NCBI GenBank assembly: GCA_018806915.1
Contig: JAGKQI010000087.1
Location: forward strand, 310,001-374,000
Source: Phytophthora colocasiae
Lineage: Eukaryota > Oomycota > Peronosporomycetes > Peronosporales > Peronosporaceae
Direction: 5' to 3'
Length of the DNA stretch: 64,000 nt
The notes under the pieces were generated by a model. It ran no database searches. It had not been told where the DNA came from and saw only the letters and a program-made list of their open reading frames with translations. Of this stretch, positions 10,774-20,512 are shown piece by piece; the stretch's first letter is position 1; every line of letters begins with the position of its first letter. A program made the translations under genes and the position numbers.

Positions 10774-10869
10774 CCGCCACGCCACACCCTGGTCGTGGTG
10801 GGGCTACAATGTAAACTTCTTCATTGTGCCAGTTACGGCACGCCCCCACATCGAAAAGCGACAAGGACT
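10774..10869. repeat. B2 terminal repeat of YR remnant, right end of element
   Basis: Second copy of B. The sequence diverges from B1 right after ACAAGGACT, which marks the right boundary of the element. Confidence 0.8.
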
Positions 10870-11047
10870 AAAAATAATTTTGGCCGGACATGGGAAAATT
10901 AATTGCTTTGTTGAATCAGCATCCAGGTGGTCTCATATCGTTTGCACGACATAAAGCGTTTTGCGGTATTCGTTCTCGTAATCTTTGGCAGGTATTTAGC
11001 CTCTCCGATCTTTCGGATGAAGGCTTCGGCGTAAGAACCGCGTAGTC

Positions 11048-11066
11048 GCCTCACTCTTCATTTGGC
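11048..11066 (+). promoter_or_regulatory. Oomycete initiator of the RXLR gene
   Basis: CCTCACTCTTCATTTGG matches the oomycete initiator TCAYTYY plus the A/T flanking box. It lies about 45-60 bases before the ATG at 11110. Confidence 0.6.
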
Positions 11067-11109
11067 TCTCAACTAGGAATCCCCTCAAGTCTCCAGACAT
11101 TTTTGAAAA

Positions 11110-11508
11110 ATGCGTCTGTCCTTCATACTGCCTGTTGTGATGGCCACCATCTACTGCGCGACGAGTAACGCAACTACGGACTTTGGCCAAAACAAGGTAG
11201 TACCGTCGTCCGTGGACGATGCTGCTGATGGCAGACGATTTCTTCGTACAGACCAAGATAAACCGAAACTCGACACGGAGGAACGACTCTTAGAAAAGTC
11301 GGTAGCCAAAACATTGGCCAAGGCAATTATGGCAGATCCTTCGAAGGCAACTTCCACGTACAACAAGTTAGAGAAGAAGTATAATCTGGCGCAACTAACC
11401 AACCTCTTGACATCCAAGAAGAAGCCGGGGAAATACGATCAGGTACTTAACACCTTGACTCCGGATGGCGTAAGTTACGACCTATCCAAATATTTAAGTC
11501 GTATATGA
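11110..11508 (+). CDS. RXLR-dEER secreted effector
   Basis: Secreted host-translocated effector candidate of 132 residues. Residues 1-21 form a signal peptide (charged start, hydrophobic core, small residues before the likely cut after Ala21). RFLR is at residues 43-46 and the acidic EER at 57-59, the spacing and order typical of Phytophthora RXLR effectors. The remaining 73 residues are Lys/Leu-rich and probably helical, with no clear W motif, so a WY fold is uncertain. The function inside plant cells cannot be told from sequence. There are no introns. The gene stands alone between transposon remnants, as is common for effectors in gene-sparse regions. Its last 62 bases overlap the antisense RNase H ORF, tail to tail. 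Confidence 0.9.
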   Translation: MRLSFILPVVMATIYCATSNATTDFGQNKVVPSSVDDAADGRRFLRTDQDKPKLDTEERLLEKSVAKTLAKAIMADPSKATSTYNKLEKKYNLAQLTNLLTSKKKPGKYDQVLNTLTPDGVSYDLSKYLSRI

Positions 11509-12082
11509 CGACATTGAGAGAATAATTCGCTAACCAGTCTGCCGTTTTGTTGAATTGCCTGTAATGATGTCTCCAGCTCCTCACTTCGCTGACATCCGCC
11601 AATCTTAACGCTGTTCTATACCAGTGTTGCAAGTGCTTCGCCTTGGGCCCTATCCTGCTGACCATCATTCTCAATATTAGTGCACTGTCCCCAACCACGT
11701 GCATCCGCCAGCCCTGTGACTGAGCATGCGCCAGCAATCGTTGCAGCCCAATAAATTCAGCAATGTTGTTGGTGACGCGTCGCGATCCAAGAGCTGTCGC
11801 CGCCGCCCACAATATGCTTGCCTCTCCTGAGTGTAGATCTACTTCGACGATGACGCTGCCACTGCCCGCGCGTCCGGGATTGCCTCGTGACCCACCATCA
11901 AAGAAACCGATTCGACACACTTGCTGCCTCTCACCCGAGTCACTCCCCTCCTCCCGCGTCTTCCAGCGCTGGATGACATAACCAGCCACCTTCAGCTTCA
12001 CAGCGGACTCTGTAGTGAACGGATATAAACCCAGCCTGTATCTACTGAACGCCTCCCTTACTTCCACCTGCAGCCGCCTCAC
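11447..12082 (-). CDS. RNase H domain ORF, probably from a non-LTR retroelement
   Basis: Type 1 RNase H that would cut RNA in RNA-DNA hybrids. Visible catalytic elements are FFDGGSRGNPG (first Asp), NNIAEFIGL (Glu), VVGDSALI (Asp) and FNKTADWLAN (last Asp), so the active site looks complete in about 211 codons. The N-terminal 60 residues precede the fold without recognisable features. No RT lies upstream, so this is either a truncated LINE or one of the solitary RNase H ORFs frequent in oomycete genomes. The stop lies inside the last codons of the RXLR gene on the other strand. Confidence 0.75.
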   Translation of the reverse strand: MRRLQVEVREAFSRYRLGLYPFTTESAVKLKVAGYVIQRWKTREEGSDSGERQQVCRIGFFDGGSRGNPGRAGSGSVIVEVDLHSGEASILWAAATALGSRRVTNNIAEFIGLQRLLAHAQSQGWRMHVVGDSALILRMMVSRIGPKAKHLQHWYRTALRLADVSEVRSWRHHYRQFNKTADWLANYSLNVVIYDLNIWIGRNLRHPESRC

Positions 12083-12540
12083 CGCCCCTCTTAGCGTAAC
12101 TGTGCGCCCGGCAAGCCCGTACTGCCTCTCTACGTTGATACTACCAGTATCAAAGTACTGTATCCATCGTTAGCTTCTGCTAAAAGATTTTCGTAACTGT
12201 AGCCCTGCAGCAGTGGCCACGGATTGAAGCTAACAGCCCTTTGGGGATCATATAGTATTAATGTAACTCAGCACGCCGATGGGCTTGGGTTCAACTCAGG
12301 CGAAAGCCAAGAGGAGTCCGGCAGGTATGCGCTGTATAGGTGTTCTCTCTGGCACCAAGGAACCAGGCAAAATGCAGCCACCGACCCGTGACCATATCTT
12401 TCCCAAGGAGTCGCCCCAAGATCCACTCTTGAGGGTCGTGAATCAGGCGCCGTACGCGCGCTTGCCGCCGCTGCACGATCCTCCATTCTCGAATTCGCCT
12501 CGGCGATCTCAAGTCAAGTCCAGCGCCAAGTCAAGGGAAG
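12083..12540. other. Spacer upstream of the Cys-rich gene
   Basis: Minus-strand fragments such as GRWLHFAWFLGA suggest a degraded retroelement upstream of the RNase H ORF, but I cannot name a domain. The promoter of the gene at 12541 must be within this stretch; no clear initiator was found. Confidence 0.3.
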
Positions 12541-13005
12541 ATGCTGCAGGCGAAACTATTGGTCGCCGTCTCGGTGGGACTGGCGGTCACGACCTCGAAC
12601 GTATACGCGTCAAGGCTCCGAGTCCGCGTTCACACAAAGGTGAGCTGCCCCAGTGGTCAACAGAGCATCGGCGTGGAAGGATGGAGCTCGGACGGTTGTG
12701 TCGCGTCGGGTAATGTCTGCGTTGCGAACACGTACGGGTCCTGCCCGAGTGGCGCGCACTGCGCGTGGCTCGACACGGGTGTGTACGGATGCAAGGACGG
12801 CGCGGAGGAGTCGACGCCGTGGGAAGGCTGTTCCGACAATGAGGACACGATCGGCGTGGTCGGTTGGGATCACGACGGGTGCATTGATTCCGACAACGTG
12901 TGCGTGGCGCAGGTGAGCAACGGCGACTGTCCGGCGGGTGCGTACTGCTCGCTTCTCGACACCGGCGTGTACGGTTGCGTGGCCAGCGCGAAGAAGCACC
13001 ACCAC

Positions 13006-14040
13006 CAGGGGTTCCGAAAAATACTCGGAAGTGGAAATATATTCCGTATTTTCGGTGAAATTATTTATTTCACGGTTCCTGGGACAAGAATAAATTATTT
13101 ACGGAGATGTCACGACTAGAATGAATTATTTATTTTAATATTCAAAACCTTCCATCCATTATATTTAATGTACAACCACACCTACTCATTTGAGTTCAAG
13201 TATATCATGCTAAAACGCCATTTACTTAAACCTGTAAAAGTTATTAAGCAATAGTGTCCAGTAGTTGCCTCAATGGTACCAGTTCATCATAAGAGCATCT
13301 CCACCGGTGGGGGTCAAATTGCATATTTGACAAGAATTTCTCTCCACCGGTTGAGGTCAAATTGCGGATTTGACGTAGTCCAGATTAAGTTCTAGCCAAA
13401 TTTGACCGAGGACTACGTGGGCGACAGGGGGCGGTATTGGCTTGATTGGACACCACCTCTGATAATATTGAGTTTTACGACAACGCCATCATTCGATTGT
13501 TGCTACGGTCTTGGTTGGCTGTCCACAAACGGGACCAAGTAAATGCACATGCCAGGAAGCATTTTCAGAATTGTCAATCGTGGATTGTCTATAGCTGGTA
13601 TATAAATGCCGACCGGTGTGAGAGCTCAGTATCAAATAACAAATTTGACAAATAACAATTGACCTAACCGGTGGAGATGCTCTAATTTGACCCCCACCGG
13701 TGGAGATGCTCTTAGAGCATCTCCACCGGTTAGGTCAATTGTTATTTGTATCACTTTTCCTTTATCCAGCATCGCTGAAAACTTCTCCCAACCGCCAACC
13801 CAGCGTTTAACCAGCAGAAATGGTGCGCGAAACCACTCTTATGCTTCCTCAGGGGAAACAGGGGATCTTGGGACTGTGAGCAGTGCATGTTTCTCACGGT
13901 TCTTCGCGGTGATATCAATTATTTACTGCGACGTTTTGATAGTTCTCAATTATTGATTTCTTTGAGTTTCTTCCTGCAATGCGTTACGGGCTGGAGTCCA
14001 ATGGAGAAAATGAGTATCAGTACAATATTCGGAACCCCTG
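13006..14040. mobile_element. hAT-type non-autonomous element, 1035 bases
   Basis: The ends are inverted: left CAGGGGTTCCGAA, right TTCGGAACCCCTG. The flanks are ACCACCAC at 12998-13005 and 14041-14048, an 8-base duplication within a CAC repeat. CAGGGG ends and 8-base duplications are typical of hAT transposons. No transposase is inside. A cluster of smaller inverted-repeat elements is nested at 13290-13749. Confidence 0.75.
13290..13749. repeat. Nested MITE cluster with GAGCATCTCCACCGG ends
   Basis: A perfect 30-base inverted repeat (13291-13320 against 13684-13713) bounds one unit of about 421 bases flanked by TA, as for Tc1/mariner-like MITEs. A second perfect 37-base inverted repeat (13648-13684 against 13713-13749) sits across its right end, with only 28 bases between the arms. 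Both share the word AGAGCATCTCCACCGG, so this looks like one MITE family inserted into or beside itself. Confidence 0.7.
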
Positions 14041-14313
14041 ACCACCACCACCACCACAAGGAGAACCAGAAGGTGAGCTGCCCCAGTGGCCAACAGAGCA
14101 TCGGCGTGGAAGGATGGAGCTCGGACGGTTGTGTCGCGTCGGGCAACGTCTGCGTTGCGAACACGTACGGGTCCTGCCCAAGTGGCGCGCACTGCGCGTG
14201 GCTCGACACGGGTGTGTACGGATGCAAGGACGGCGCGGAGGAGTCGACGCCGTGGGAAGGCTGTTCCGACAATGAGGACACGATCGGCGTGGTCGGCTGG
14301 GATCACGACGGGT

Positions 14314-14759
14314 TAGTGTACTCCGCCAACATGTTTGCTAGAATTACTACACACTAACTTACTGTTAGTGCTGTTAGCAAACGTGTTACCCTGTTTGTTG
14401 TGGACTTCCTATATAACTACAGTACTATAGTAGTATTGTCCTGCGCAGCCGATGCGTCGCTGTCTTCAGTAGCTTCGTCTTCCAAGTCTTCAATCACGCT
14501 TCTCATGTAGTCCGTAGAGTCTCCAAACACGTTCTGCAGCAGCAGAAGAGGTAGGAACCGTAAAGAGTCTCGTTGCAATTGGAGCCAAGAGCGGGAATTC
14601 AGTCACACATTCAACATTCAACAGAACTGTGGGCTCAGGATCAGTAAGCGACGGGTGAGCGTCTAACTCCACCAACATGTTAGTAAAATTTACTACACAC
14701 TAACTAACTGTTTATAAACAGGGTCGCCAACTCTACAGTTAGCGTTAGTGCGAACACTA
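14314..14759. mobile_element. hAT deletion derivative, 446 bases
   Basis: Starts TAGTGTAC and ends GAACACTA. The target duplication CGACGGGT is present at 14306-14313 and 14760-14767. The uninterrupted sister unit at about 12866-12885 shows the empty site. A piece of hAT transposase remains inside on the minus strand. Confidence 0.8.
14490..14678 (-). pseudogene. hAT transposase C-terminal dimerisation fragment
   Basis: About 62 codons containing FPLLAPIATRLFTVPTSSAAAERVW, which fits the hATC dimerisation signature (hydrophobic block, then S-S-A-x-x-E-R-x-W). The catalytic core is missing, so the host element would need a transposase from elsewhere. Confidence 0.7.
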
Positions 14760-14889
14760 CGACGGGTGCATTGATTCCGACAACGTGTGCGTGGCGCAGG
14801 TGAGCAACGGTGACTGTCCGGCGGGTGCGTACTGCTCGCTTCTCGACACCGGCGTGTACGGTTGTGTGGCCAGTTCCAAGAAGCAGTGA

Positions 14890-15643
14890 TTGAAGTTGTT
14901 GCGCTGAAGGTGAGCTGATCAAGATGGTCTAGCAGTTGTACTTAGGTGTGGAAAAATTGTTCGCTTGGGGTTTCCCTCTTTGCATATCCAAAGCAATGGA
15001 GTGGTTGGTTGTGGGCGCGGTTAAGCCAGCTATAACAATGAATAATGCATGGTTTCGTTCAAACACAAAGAGGTTTTGTACGAGCAGGGGCTTCCTCGCC
15101 AGCTACGGTTCAACAGAAACACTTTCGAGGGGGGGGGGCAATACTACCGCGCGAAGTATACTGTCGCTCACTGTACTACCTAACTCGCGGCCAGATGGCA
15201 GCTGTTCTTATAGAGGATTGCCTGGCCGTGTATGTCGTACAGGGCAGGTAGCGCCTTAGAAGGTCGTCACAAGATGTAGCGAATGGTTCTCTATGCTCGT
15301 ACCAGGTTTTGGCCGCGCCAGTCGTGTGTGTGGAGCGCTACGGCACAAGCGGCCTGACGGCAATTTTCTGAACAGTGAGCGACATCTTAAACCGGACAGT
15401 CTACCGGTAGCGAATGTTGTGGGATGACACGTGCAAGGTCTTCGACAACGAAACTAAGCGGTTGATCTCTGTACAGTGGATTCGTGCGTTGTGAATGAAC
15501 TTCTTTCCTAGCCGCTATGCGACCGGCTTCAAGCACGTTCGTGAAGGCGTGTTAGATCAGTGCCACTAGCTATCATGGCAAATGTTTATATAAGCTTACA
15601 GCTAGCTTGGATGATCAAGAAGACTAACACTACCACTATGGTT
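14890..15643. other. Intergenic, nothing coherent
   Basis: Downstream of the Cys-rich gene and before the convergent end of the transporter. It holds a G run at about 15129-15138. Short ORFs here have no recognisable features. Confidence 0.4.
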
Positions 15644-17491
15644 TTACTTGACGTTGGAAATGCTCTGGCGTGACCCCACCGAGAGCTTCTCGTTGACGAT
15701 CTCGTTGCCGAGGTGGTCAAGTTCGGGTGACGAAGACATCCCCATGTTCATCTTCCTCATGATAATAACGAAGAAGACAAAGTTGATGACGCTCACAGCG
15801 CCCACCGTGAAGAACATGTTCTCAAGGTGGTCCTCGTTCAGGTTGTCCGACGGGAGTGACTTGGAGAACATAATAGTGAAGACCGACGTCAGGATGGAGC
15901 CCATGGAGCTCATGAACAGGATCACAGCTTGGGCCATGGACTTGAGTGACATTGGCACTGACGAGTACACGAGGTCGTACGAGGTAACGTTGATCAGACA
16001 CTCAGCCAGCGCAATGAAGACGTAGTTTGGAATAGCAGCAGCCCACGATATGTCGTTCATGGGCTGCTCACTGCCACCGTCCAGGATCGGATTTCCGTTC
16101 GCATCTCTCAATTCGCCAGCGTTGCGTCGAATGACCTCAAAGATTCCAGCCCAGAAGATACCGACAATGGCGACAAGAAGACCAATGGCGGACTTGCCGA
16201 ACTGACTGGGAGACTTGCCAGCCCACTTGGTGTATGCCGGGTACACGATGGAGTCGAGAATGGGGATGCAAATGACGATGACAATGGGGTCAAAGACACC
16301 AAGCATAGCGCCAGGGATCTGAGAGCTGTCTGGGTCGCTGGTATCGAGACGCAAGTCACACTGTTGCGTGATGGACTGGAAGTTGGCGTCGGTCTGGTCG
16401 TACGCGCAGTTCCAGATGATCGTGAAAGCGGCGTACGGGAGAACACGCACCAGTTTCTTGTATCCCTCGACGCGCTCGTCGTCGAAAGTTCCGCCCATGC
16501 TGCTCTTGGAAACGTCCAGGAAGGACTGGTCCTGGCCAGCGTAAACCCAGCCGACAATACCGGCAAGCACCAACACAGCAGCTACGTACGACAGAGCATT
16601 ACCGACGTTGCCCGAGTCGACCGTGAATGCAGCAATGACATTGACAATCAAGGCTCCCAGGAGAGAGAAAGTAGCTGAGACGAGGATGAGGCCCTTGCGA
16701 GTCTGCTTAGCGTTGGCCCAGCCAAGTTGGCACATCATGGAGATGGAGCGGTCGTTGGGCGGCATGAAGACGTAGCGAGGGTAGCCGACGCAAAGCATAA
16801 TGATGGCAAAGAGCATCACGACGGCGCAGATCATGTACGTGGCGAAGTATCCGTATTCAGCAGGGATCTGAGCGGATCCGTCCACACACAGGATAGACAG
16901 GTAGCCGTACGAGAAACCGGCGCCAATATTGATACAGAAGTAGAAGTACGAGAAGTACGTCTCCTTCTGGTGAACTTCACTTGGGTCGTGCGGGTTGAAC
17001 TGGTCTGCACCGAGGGTGATCACGTTGGACTTGATAGCACCAGTACCAATACCGATACCCACAAACAAACCGATGATGAAGATCGGATTCACAGCAGCAG
17101 AGTTCGTCATGATCGTCGGGTACGCAGCGATAGCCACGAGGAAGTCACCAACGCAGTACCATATACCGAACGTCAAGATGGTACGGAACCGACCCCACCG
17201 TTCGTCAGCTAAATAGGCACCGAACAAGGGCGTAAGGTAGCAGATGGACGTCCAGGTACTCTTCAATGCACTTGCGGAGACCAAACTCCATCCGATCTCC
17301 TGCATGAAGTTTTTGAGCCCTTGGTTGATACCATAGTAGCTGAGACGTTCAGCCAGCTCCATCATGAGGATGAAGAGACAGATCTCGAATAGGACGCTCT
17401 TGTACTTGCGTGGACGAGCTTCCCACACAGTCTGCACGGGCTCATAGGGGACAGCAGGCGAACCCGCAGGCGACTTGACAGTGACTCCCAT
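15644..17491 (-). CDS. POT/PTR family proton-coupled oligopeptide transporter 1
   Basis: Plasma-membrane or vacuolar symporter for di- and tripeptides or related small solutes, 615 residues, with the usual dozen membrane spans. The proton-coupling motif ELAER is at residues 45-49. The first PTR signature is visible as GAYLADERWGRFRTI and the second as FYFCINIGAGFSYGYLS. I chose the Met at 17491 (MGVTVKSPAG) because both paralogues start there; a Met 24 codons upstream (17563) is also open and would swallow the initiator. The C-terminal tail is hydrophilic. It lies divergent from DPH5 and is inverted relative to transporters 2 and 3. Substrate cannot be told from sequence. Confidence 0.92.
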   Translation of the reverse strand: MGVTVKSPAGSPAVPYEPVQTVWEARPRKYKSVLFEICLFILMMELAERLSYYGINQGLKNFMQEIGWSLVSASALKSTWTSICYLTPLFGAYLADERWGRFRTILTFGIWYCVGDFLVAIAAYPTIMTNSAAVNPIFIIGLFVGIGIGTGAIKSNVITLGADQFNPHDPSEVHQKETYFSYFYFCINIGAGFSYGYLSILCVDGSAQIPAEYGYFATYMICAVVMLFAIIMLCVGYPRYVFMPPNDRSISMMCQLGWANAKQTRKGLILVSATFSLLGALIVNVIAAFTVDSGNVGNALSYVAAVLVLAGIVGWVYAGQDQSFLDVSKSSMGGTFDDERVEGYKKLVRVLPYAAFTIIWNCAYDQTDANFQSITQQCDLRLDTSDPDSSQIPGAMLGVFDPIVIVICIPILDSIVYPAYTKWAGKSPSQFGKSAIGLLVAIVGIFWAGIFEVIRRNAGELRDANGNPILDGGSEQPMNDISWAAAIPNYVFIALAECLINVTSYDLVYSSVPMSLKSMAQAVILFMSSMGSILTSVFTIMFSKSLPSDNLNEDHLENMFFTVGAVSVINFVFFVIIMRKMNMGMSSSPELDHLGNEIVNEKLSVGSRQSISNVK

Positions 17492-17519
17492 GGCGATTGA
17501 CGGACTGCGCTCCAGAGAG

Positions 17520-17540
17520 GGAATCGGGAAATGAAGTGCA
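17520..17540 (-). promoter_or_regulatory. Oomycete initiator of transporter 1
   Basis: On the minus strand the stretch reads GCACTTCATTTCCCGATTC, matching initiator plus flanking box, about 30-50 bases before the ATG at 17491. This supports the shorter start. Confidence 0.55.
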
Positions 17541-17563
17541 TGAAGGAGCAGGGCAGGACTCAT

Positions 17564-19024
17564 GCAGTGCTACCGATCTACAGGGAGCGAGGCGTGAGCG
17601 TGAGCTAGGCGCATGTACATGTAGAGCATCACCTTAGAAGGGGGATGGGAGTTAGTTAGGAATTGTCGACGAGCGAGTCTTCATGGTGCCACTTGCAGTC
17701 AGTCCGGCTACAGCTTCATGCGCATCTTACGTTACCTTCGATCGATTAGCGGGCAGCTATTAGCGGAGACCGAAGCTACATGCATTTCAAAACTTATATG
17801 CAATGCGTTAATCAGAATTGTCACGCCATCTTCATCTTGAAGGCAGGTCTTTGGGTGGAGTTTTAAATGCATGCATTAAATGCTGTTGTCAGTGACCATA
17901 AATTTTATGGCGACAGCATTAGTTTGTAGACTGATCAACGCGATGGAGTCTAGGCAAAGCGCTGAGCGTTAAGGACGCTAGGTAAGGCAGCCATGCTGTT
18001 AAATACTTTTGTCCCTTGAAACCGCGACATGGATACGTATGCAGCAGCATGTCGGTCCGATATTGTCGGCGAGTCGGAGTTGCGTTTCTACCGAGGACAG
18101 TCTTCGCGAGCAAGCACCGCGCAGTGGAGAGCAACGTCGATGACAACCTGCGTGTCGGAGACTTCATTGGCGAGTTTGGTGGTCCCGCTCTATTCGGATT
18201 TGACAAGCATGTCAACTTGAGCAAGAAAGAAAGGGCATGGGATCATTACGTCGCCTCGAAATCTTCGCCTCATGGCGAAATGGCGCCTTGAAGGCGATGT
18301 TCGTCTCCATTTTCGCCACCGGCTCAGGCTGAGCCGGTGGCATTCGCTGAGCCGGTAGCGCCTTCCACTAGTTTCGGTGTCTAATGGACATTGTTCATTA
18401 AGTGAACGTGTATTGCATTTTTAAAAGGTAGTTCGAAGTCAGATTTTCGCCATCTCCGATTGCAGAGAAACTAGAACCTAGTGTCACAAGGCTGTACTGT
18501 ACCAAGATGTAGCGATTGTGTATTCCGGTGGAACTGACGCATCGTGCTCGGTAGGACCAGCGTTCTGCTTGGGGCAAAGCTCGTCCACATGTATCATACC
18601 AAGTGAGGAGCAGAGGCTTTATCTGTCGTGGGTCACGCAGTTCTCTTCTTGTTGAGCTTCTCCAAAAAGTTCTCGCGTGGATTACATCAAGAGATGCGGA
18701 CCTACCAGCCCGAGCTTTGTGCCACCGTGTCAGCACAATGGGGATGGGTGCATGCCAGTCCTCGGCGCTTGGTCTATCTCGCCGGCAGTCATCGACGGAC
18801 ACAAAGCGCAGTGCGTGGAGTCCACATCAAACTTGCACGTCTTTGATTCAAAGGAAGAGTTCCCTGGAGTCATGGCTGAGGTCCTCCGCAGCGGAGTCCG
18901 CTCAAGGCGGTGTTAAAAGTCTTGCCACTCAAAGCTCTCTTCAATGTAGCATTTTTCGCTGGAAGGAGGGGTACATTTAACCCGAGGGTTACGTCGACGC
19001 GTCGCTTGTCACGCGTAACCCCCA
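17564..19024. other. Intergenic between divergent transporter 1 and DPH5
   Basis: About 1.5 kb without a credible gene. The short ORFs show no domain. It contains the perfect palindrome at 18315-18341 and shared regulatory space for two divergent genes. Confidence 0.4.
18315..18341. repeat. Perfect 27-base palindrome
   Basis: GCCACCGGCTCAG, one G, then its exact reverse complement. A related half, GCTGAGCCGGTAGC, follows at 18346-18359. It could form a stable hairpin or be a relict transposon end; no function can be assigned. Confidence 0.7.
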
Positions 19025-19046
19025 CACTCATTCCGTACACAATTTG
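19025..19046 (+). promoter_or_regulatory. Oomycete initiator of DPH5
   Basis: ACTCATTCCGTACACAATTT matches the initiator TCATTCC and a downstream CAATTT box, 54-75 bases before the ATG at 19100. Confidence 0.65.
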
Positions 19047-19099
19047 GTGTGTTTGTACATCATATTTTCTTGCTGATTGGCAAGGAAGAGAAGACCCTC

Positions 19100-19981
19100 A
19101 TGGTTCTCTACGTGGTTGGACTCGGGCTCGGTGACGAGCAGGACGTGACGCTGCGCGGCCTCAACGCCATCAAGAAGTCGAAGAAGGTCTTCCTGGAGAA
19201 TTACACGTCCGTTCTGGGCGTGGAACTGGACAAACTGGGCGAGTTCTACGGTCGCGAAGTCATTCTGGCTGACCGCGACTGTGTCGAAACGGGTGCGGAC
19301 CAGATCTTCGCTGATGCCAAGGACGATGACGTCGCTTTCCTTGTGGTGGGAGACCCTTTGTGTGCTACGACGCACTCAGATCTGATTCTGCGTGCCAAGG
19401 AGCTTGATATCAAGGTGGAGGTGATCCACAATGCTTCGGTTATGGGCGCCGCCGGAGCTTGCGGTCTGCAGCTCTACTCCTTCGGTCAGACCGTGTCCAT
19501 CCCGTTCTTCAGGGACGAGTGGCGTCCTGACAGCTTCTACGAGAAGATTCAGTACAACCGCCGTGGTGGAATGCACACGCTCTGTTTGTTGGACATTAAG
19601 GTGAAGGAGCCCGACTTCGAGGCCATGTGCCGCGGTCGCACTGTCTTCCTGCCTCCGCGTTTCATGACGGTGAACCAGGCCATCGAACAGCTTATCGAGA
19701 TCGAAGAGAAGCGTCAGGAAGGAGCTTATAGCAAGGACACAATCTGCGTCGGCATGGCGCGTCTCGGTCAAAAGGACCAGACCATTATTGCTGGCACCAT
19801 GGAGGAGCTGTTGACCGCCGACTTCGGTGCTCCGCTGCACTGTCTTGCGATCACTGGAGAAGTGCACCCGCTCGAGGAGGAGGTGCGTGACTGTTGTTGT
19901 TAAATGTGTTGCAAGGGTTGTTCTGACGTTGTATTTTTCATATTGATGCAGATGCTCAAGCAGTTCTACGTGAAGAAATAG
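19100..19981 (+). CDS. DPH5: Diphthine methyl ester synthase (diphthamide biosynthesis)
   Basis: S-adenosylmethionine-dependent methyltransferase that methylates the modified His of elongation factor 2 during diphthamide synthesis, in the cytosol. Exons are 19100-19882 and 19952-19981. The 69-base intron has a GTGCGT donor and TGATGCAG acceptor in phase 0, giving 270 residues, close to the family norm. [16 protein letters not shown] at the start and [14 protein letters not shown] are the tetrapyrrole-methylase-type cofactor loops; [29 protein letters not shown] and the end [16 protein letters not shown] are typical of DPH5. An in-frame Met-less extension upstream was rejected because the promoter lies there. 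Single-copy housekeeping gene between transporters 1 and 2. Confidence 0.95.
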
Positions 19982-20456
19982 AGCGATAGAGGCGTCACTT
20001 GAGCAGAAGACGATATGCTGCATACACCACCCACTTAGATAAGATCGTTCCGTCCTCAATTTTGCTCAGTCACTCCAGATCTTTTTTGGCACGAAATGCC
20101 CATCCCCACGTGATGCAAAGAATTGTAGACGAAAATGTAGACGAATATCAATACATGTAGCGAGCTTTGGCTATCGACGGCATCTCTCTAGCTCGTCTGC
20201 TAGAGATTGCTGCTGCTGTGGCTGCATATTGCAAGCTTCTAGCAGCTCCAACTCGAGGGATGTACATGTACAGGAATTTTACTTGTGGCGCGTATCATAA
20301 ACGTTTGCTTTCGTGATAGCCTATCACTGATAGGTCACGACCGGTTTTTGCAAGTCTTTGGTTGTCTTGTCCCTTCTCAATCCTCACCTTCCAGTGGCTA
20401 TGTAACGTGTTTTCGCAGCGCTGACGGAGAGGCAAGGCTCCCAGTCTAGGAGGGTC
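19982..20456. other. Intergenic DPH5 to transporter 2
   Basis: About 475 bases with no gene. It contains the promoter of transporter 2. Confidence 0.5.
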
Positions 20457-20473
20457 GTTCATTTCTCAATCGG
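20457..20473 (+). promoter_or_regulatory. Oomycete initiator of transporter 2
   Basis: GTTCATTTCTCAATCGG fits initiator plus flanking box, about 40 bases before the ATG at 20513. Confidence 0.6.
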
Positions 20474-20512
20474 ATCTCCGCTGCTCACATCGCCAAGAAC
20501 TTCGAGACCGTC

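Larger units (their letters stand above)
9453..10869 (+). mobile_element. Remnant of tyrosine-recombinase retroelement with B1-A2-B2 end
   Basis: A frameshifted tyrosine recombinase (9453-10492) is followed by B1 (about 10531-10625), a different 148-base block A2 (about 10626-10773), and B2 (10774-10869), which repeats B1 almost exactly. This is the right end of a split-direct-repeat element (A1-ORFs-B1-A2-B2), the same plan as 43453-49637 with unrelated repeat sequences. The left A1 copy and the RT were not found, so the 5' side is lost. An inverted, decayed copy of this A block lies at about 34165-34260. Confidence 0.75.
12541..14889 (+). pseudogene. Secreted Cys-rich repeat protein split by two hAT-type insertions
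   Basis: A signal peptide (about residues 1-23) is followed by Cys-rich units of about 50 residues with six Cys each. Unit spacing is C-x16-C-x6-C-x6-C-x5-C-x9-C, and in the second unit the third gap is x8. Units end DTGVYGC. Coding parts are 12541-13005, 14049-14313 and 14768-14889. They hold four units as two near-identical pairs joined by a His-rich linker. The inserts at 13006-14040 and 14314-14759 are each flanked by an 8-base duplication, and removing each insert with one duplication keeps the frame exactly to the TGA at 14887. As read, translation from the first ATG makes signal peptide plus two units and ends with about 37 residues of transposon-derived tail (stop at 13119). Function is unknown; it is presumably an apoplastic or surface protein. 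Confidence 0.8.

Noticed and set aside
12633..12645. GTGAGC words in the Cys-rich gene as intron donors
   Set aside because: The repeats read through them in frame and keep the six-Cys spacing in every unit.
14936..15259. 107-codon ORF after the Cys-rich gene
   Set aside because: No domain, signal peptide or promoter, and it crosses a G homopolymer.
16727..17212. Long plus-strand ORFs opposite the transporters (also at 20801-21310)
   Set aside because: Shadow frames; the His/Asp/Val-rich content follows from transporter codon use.
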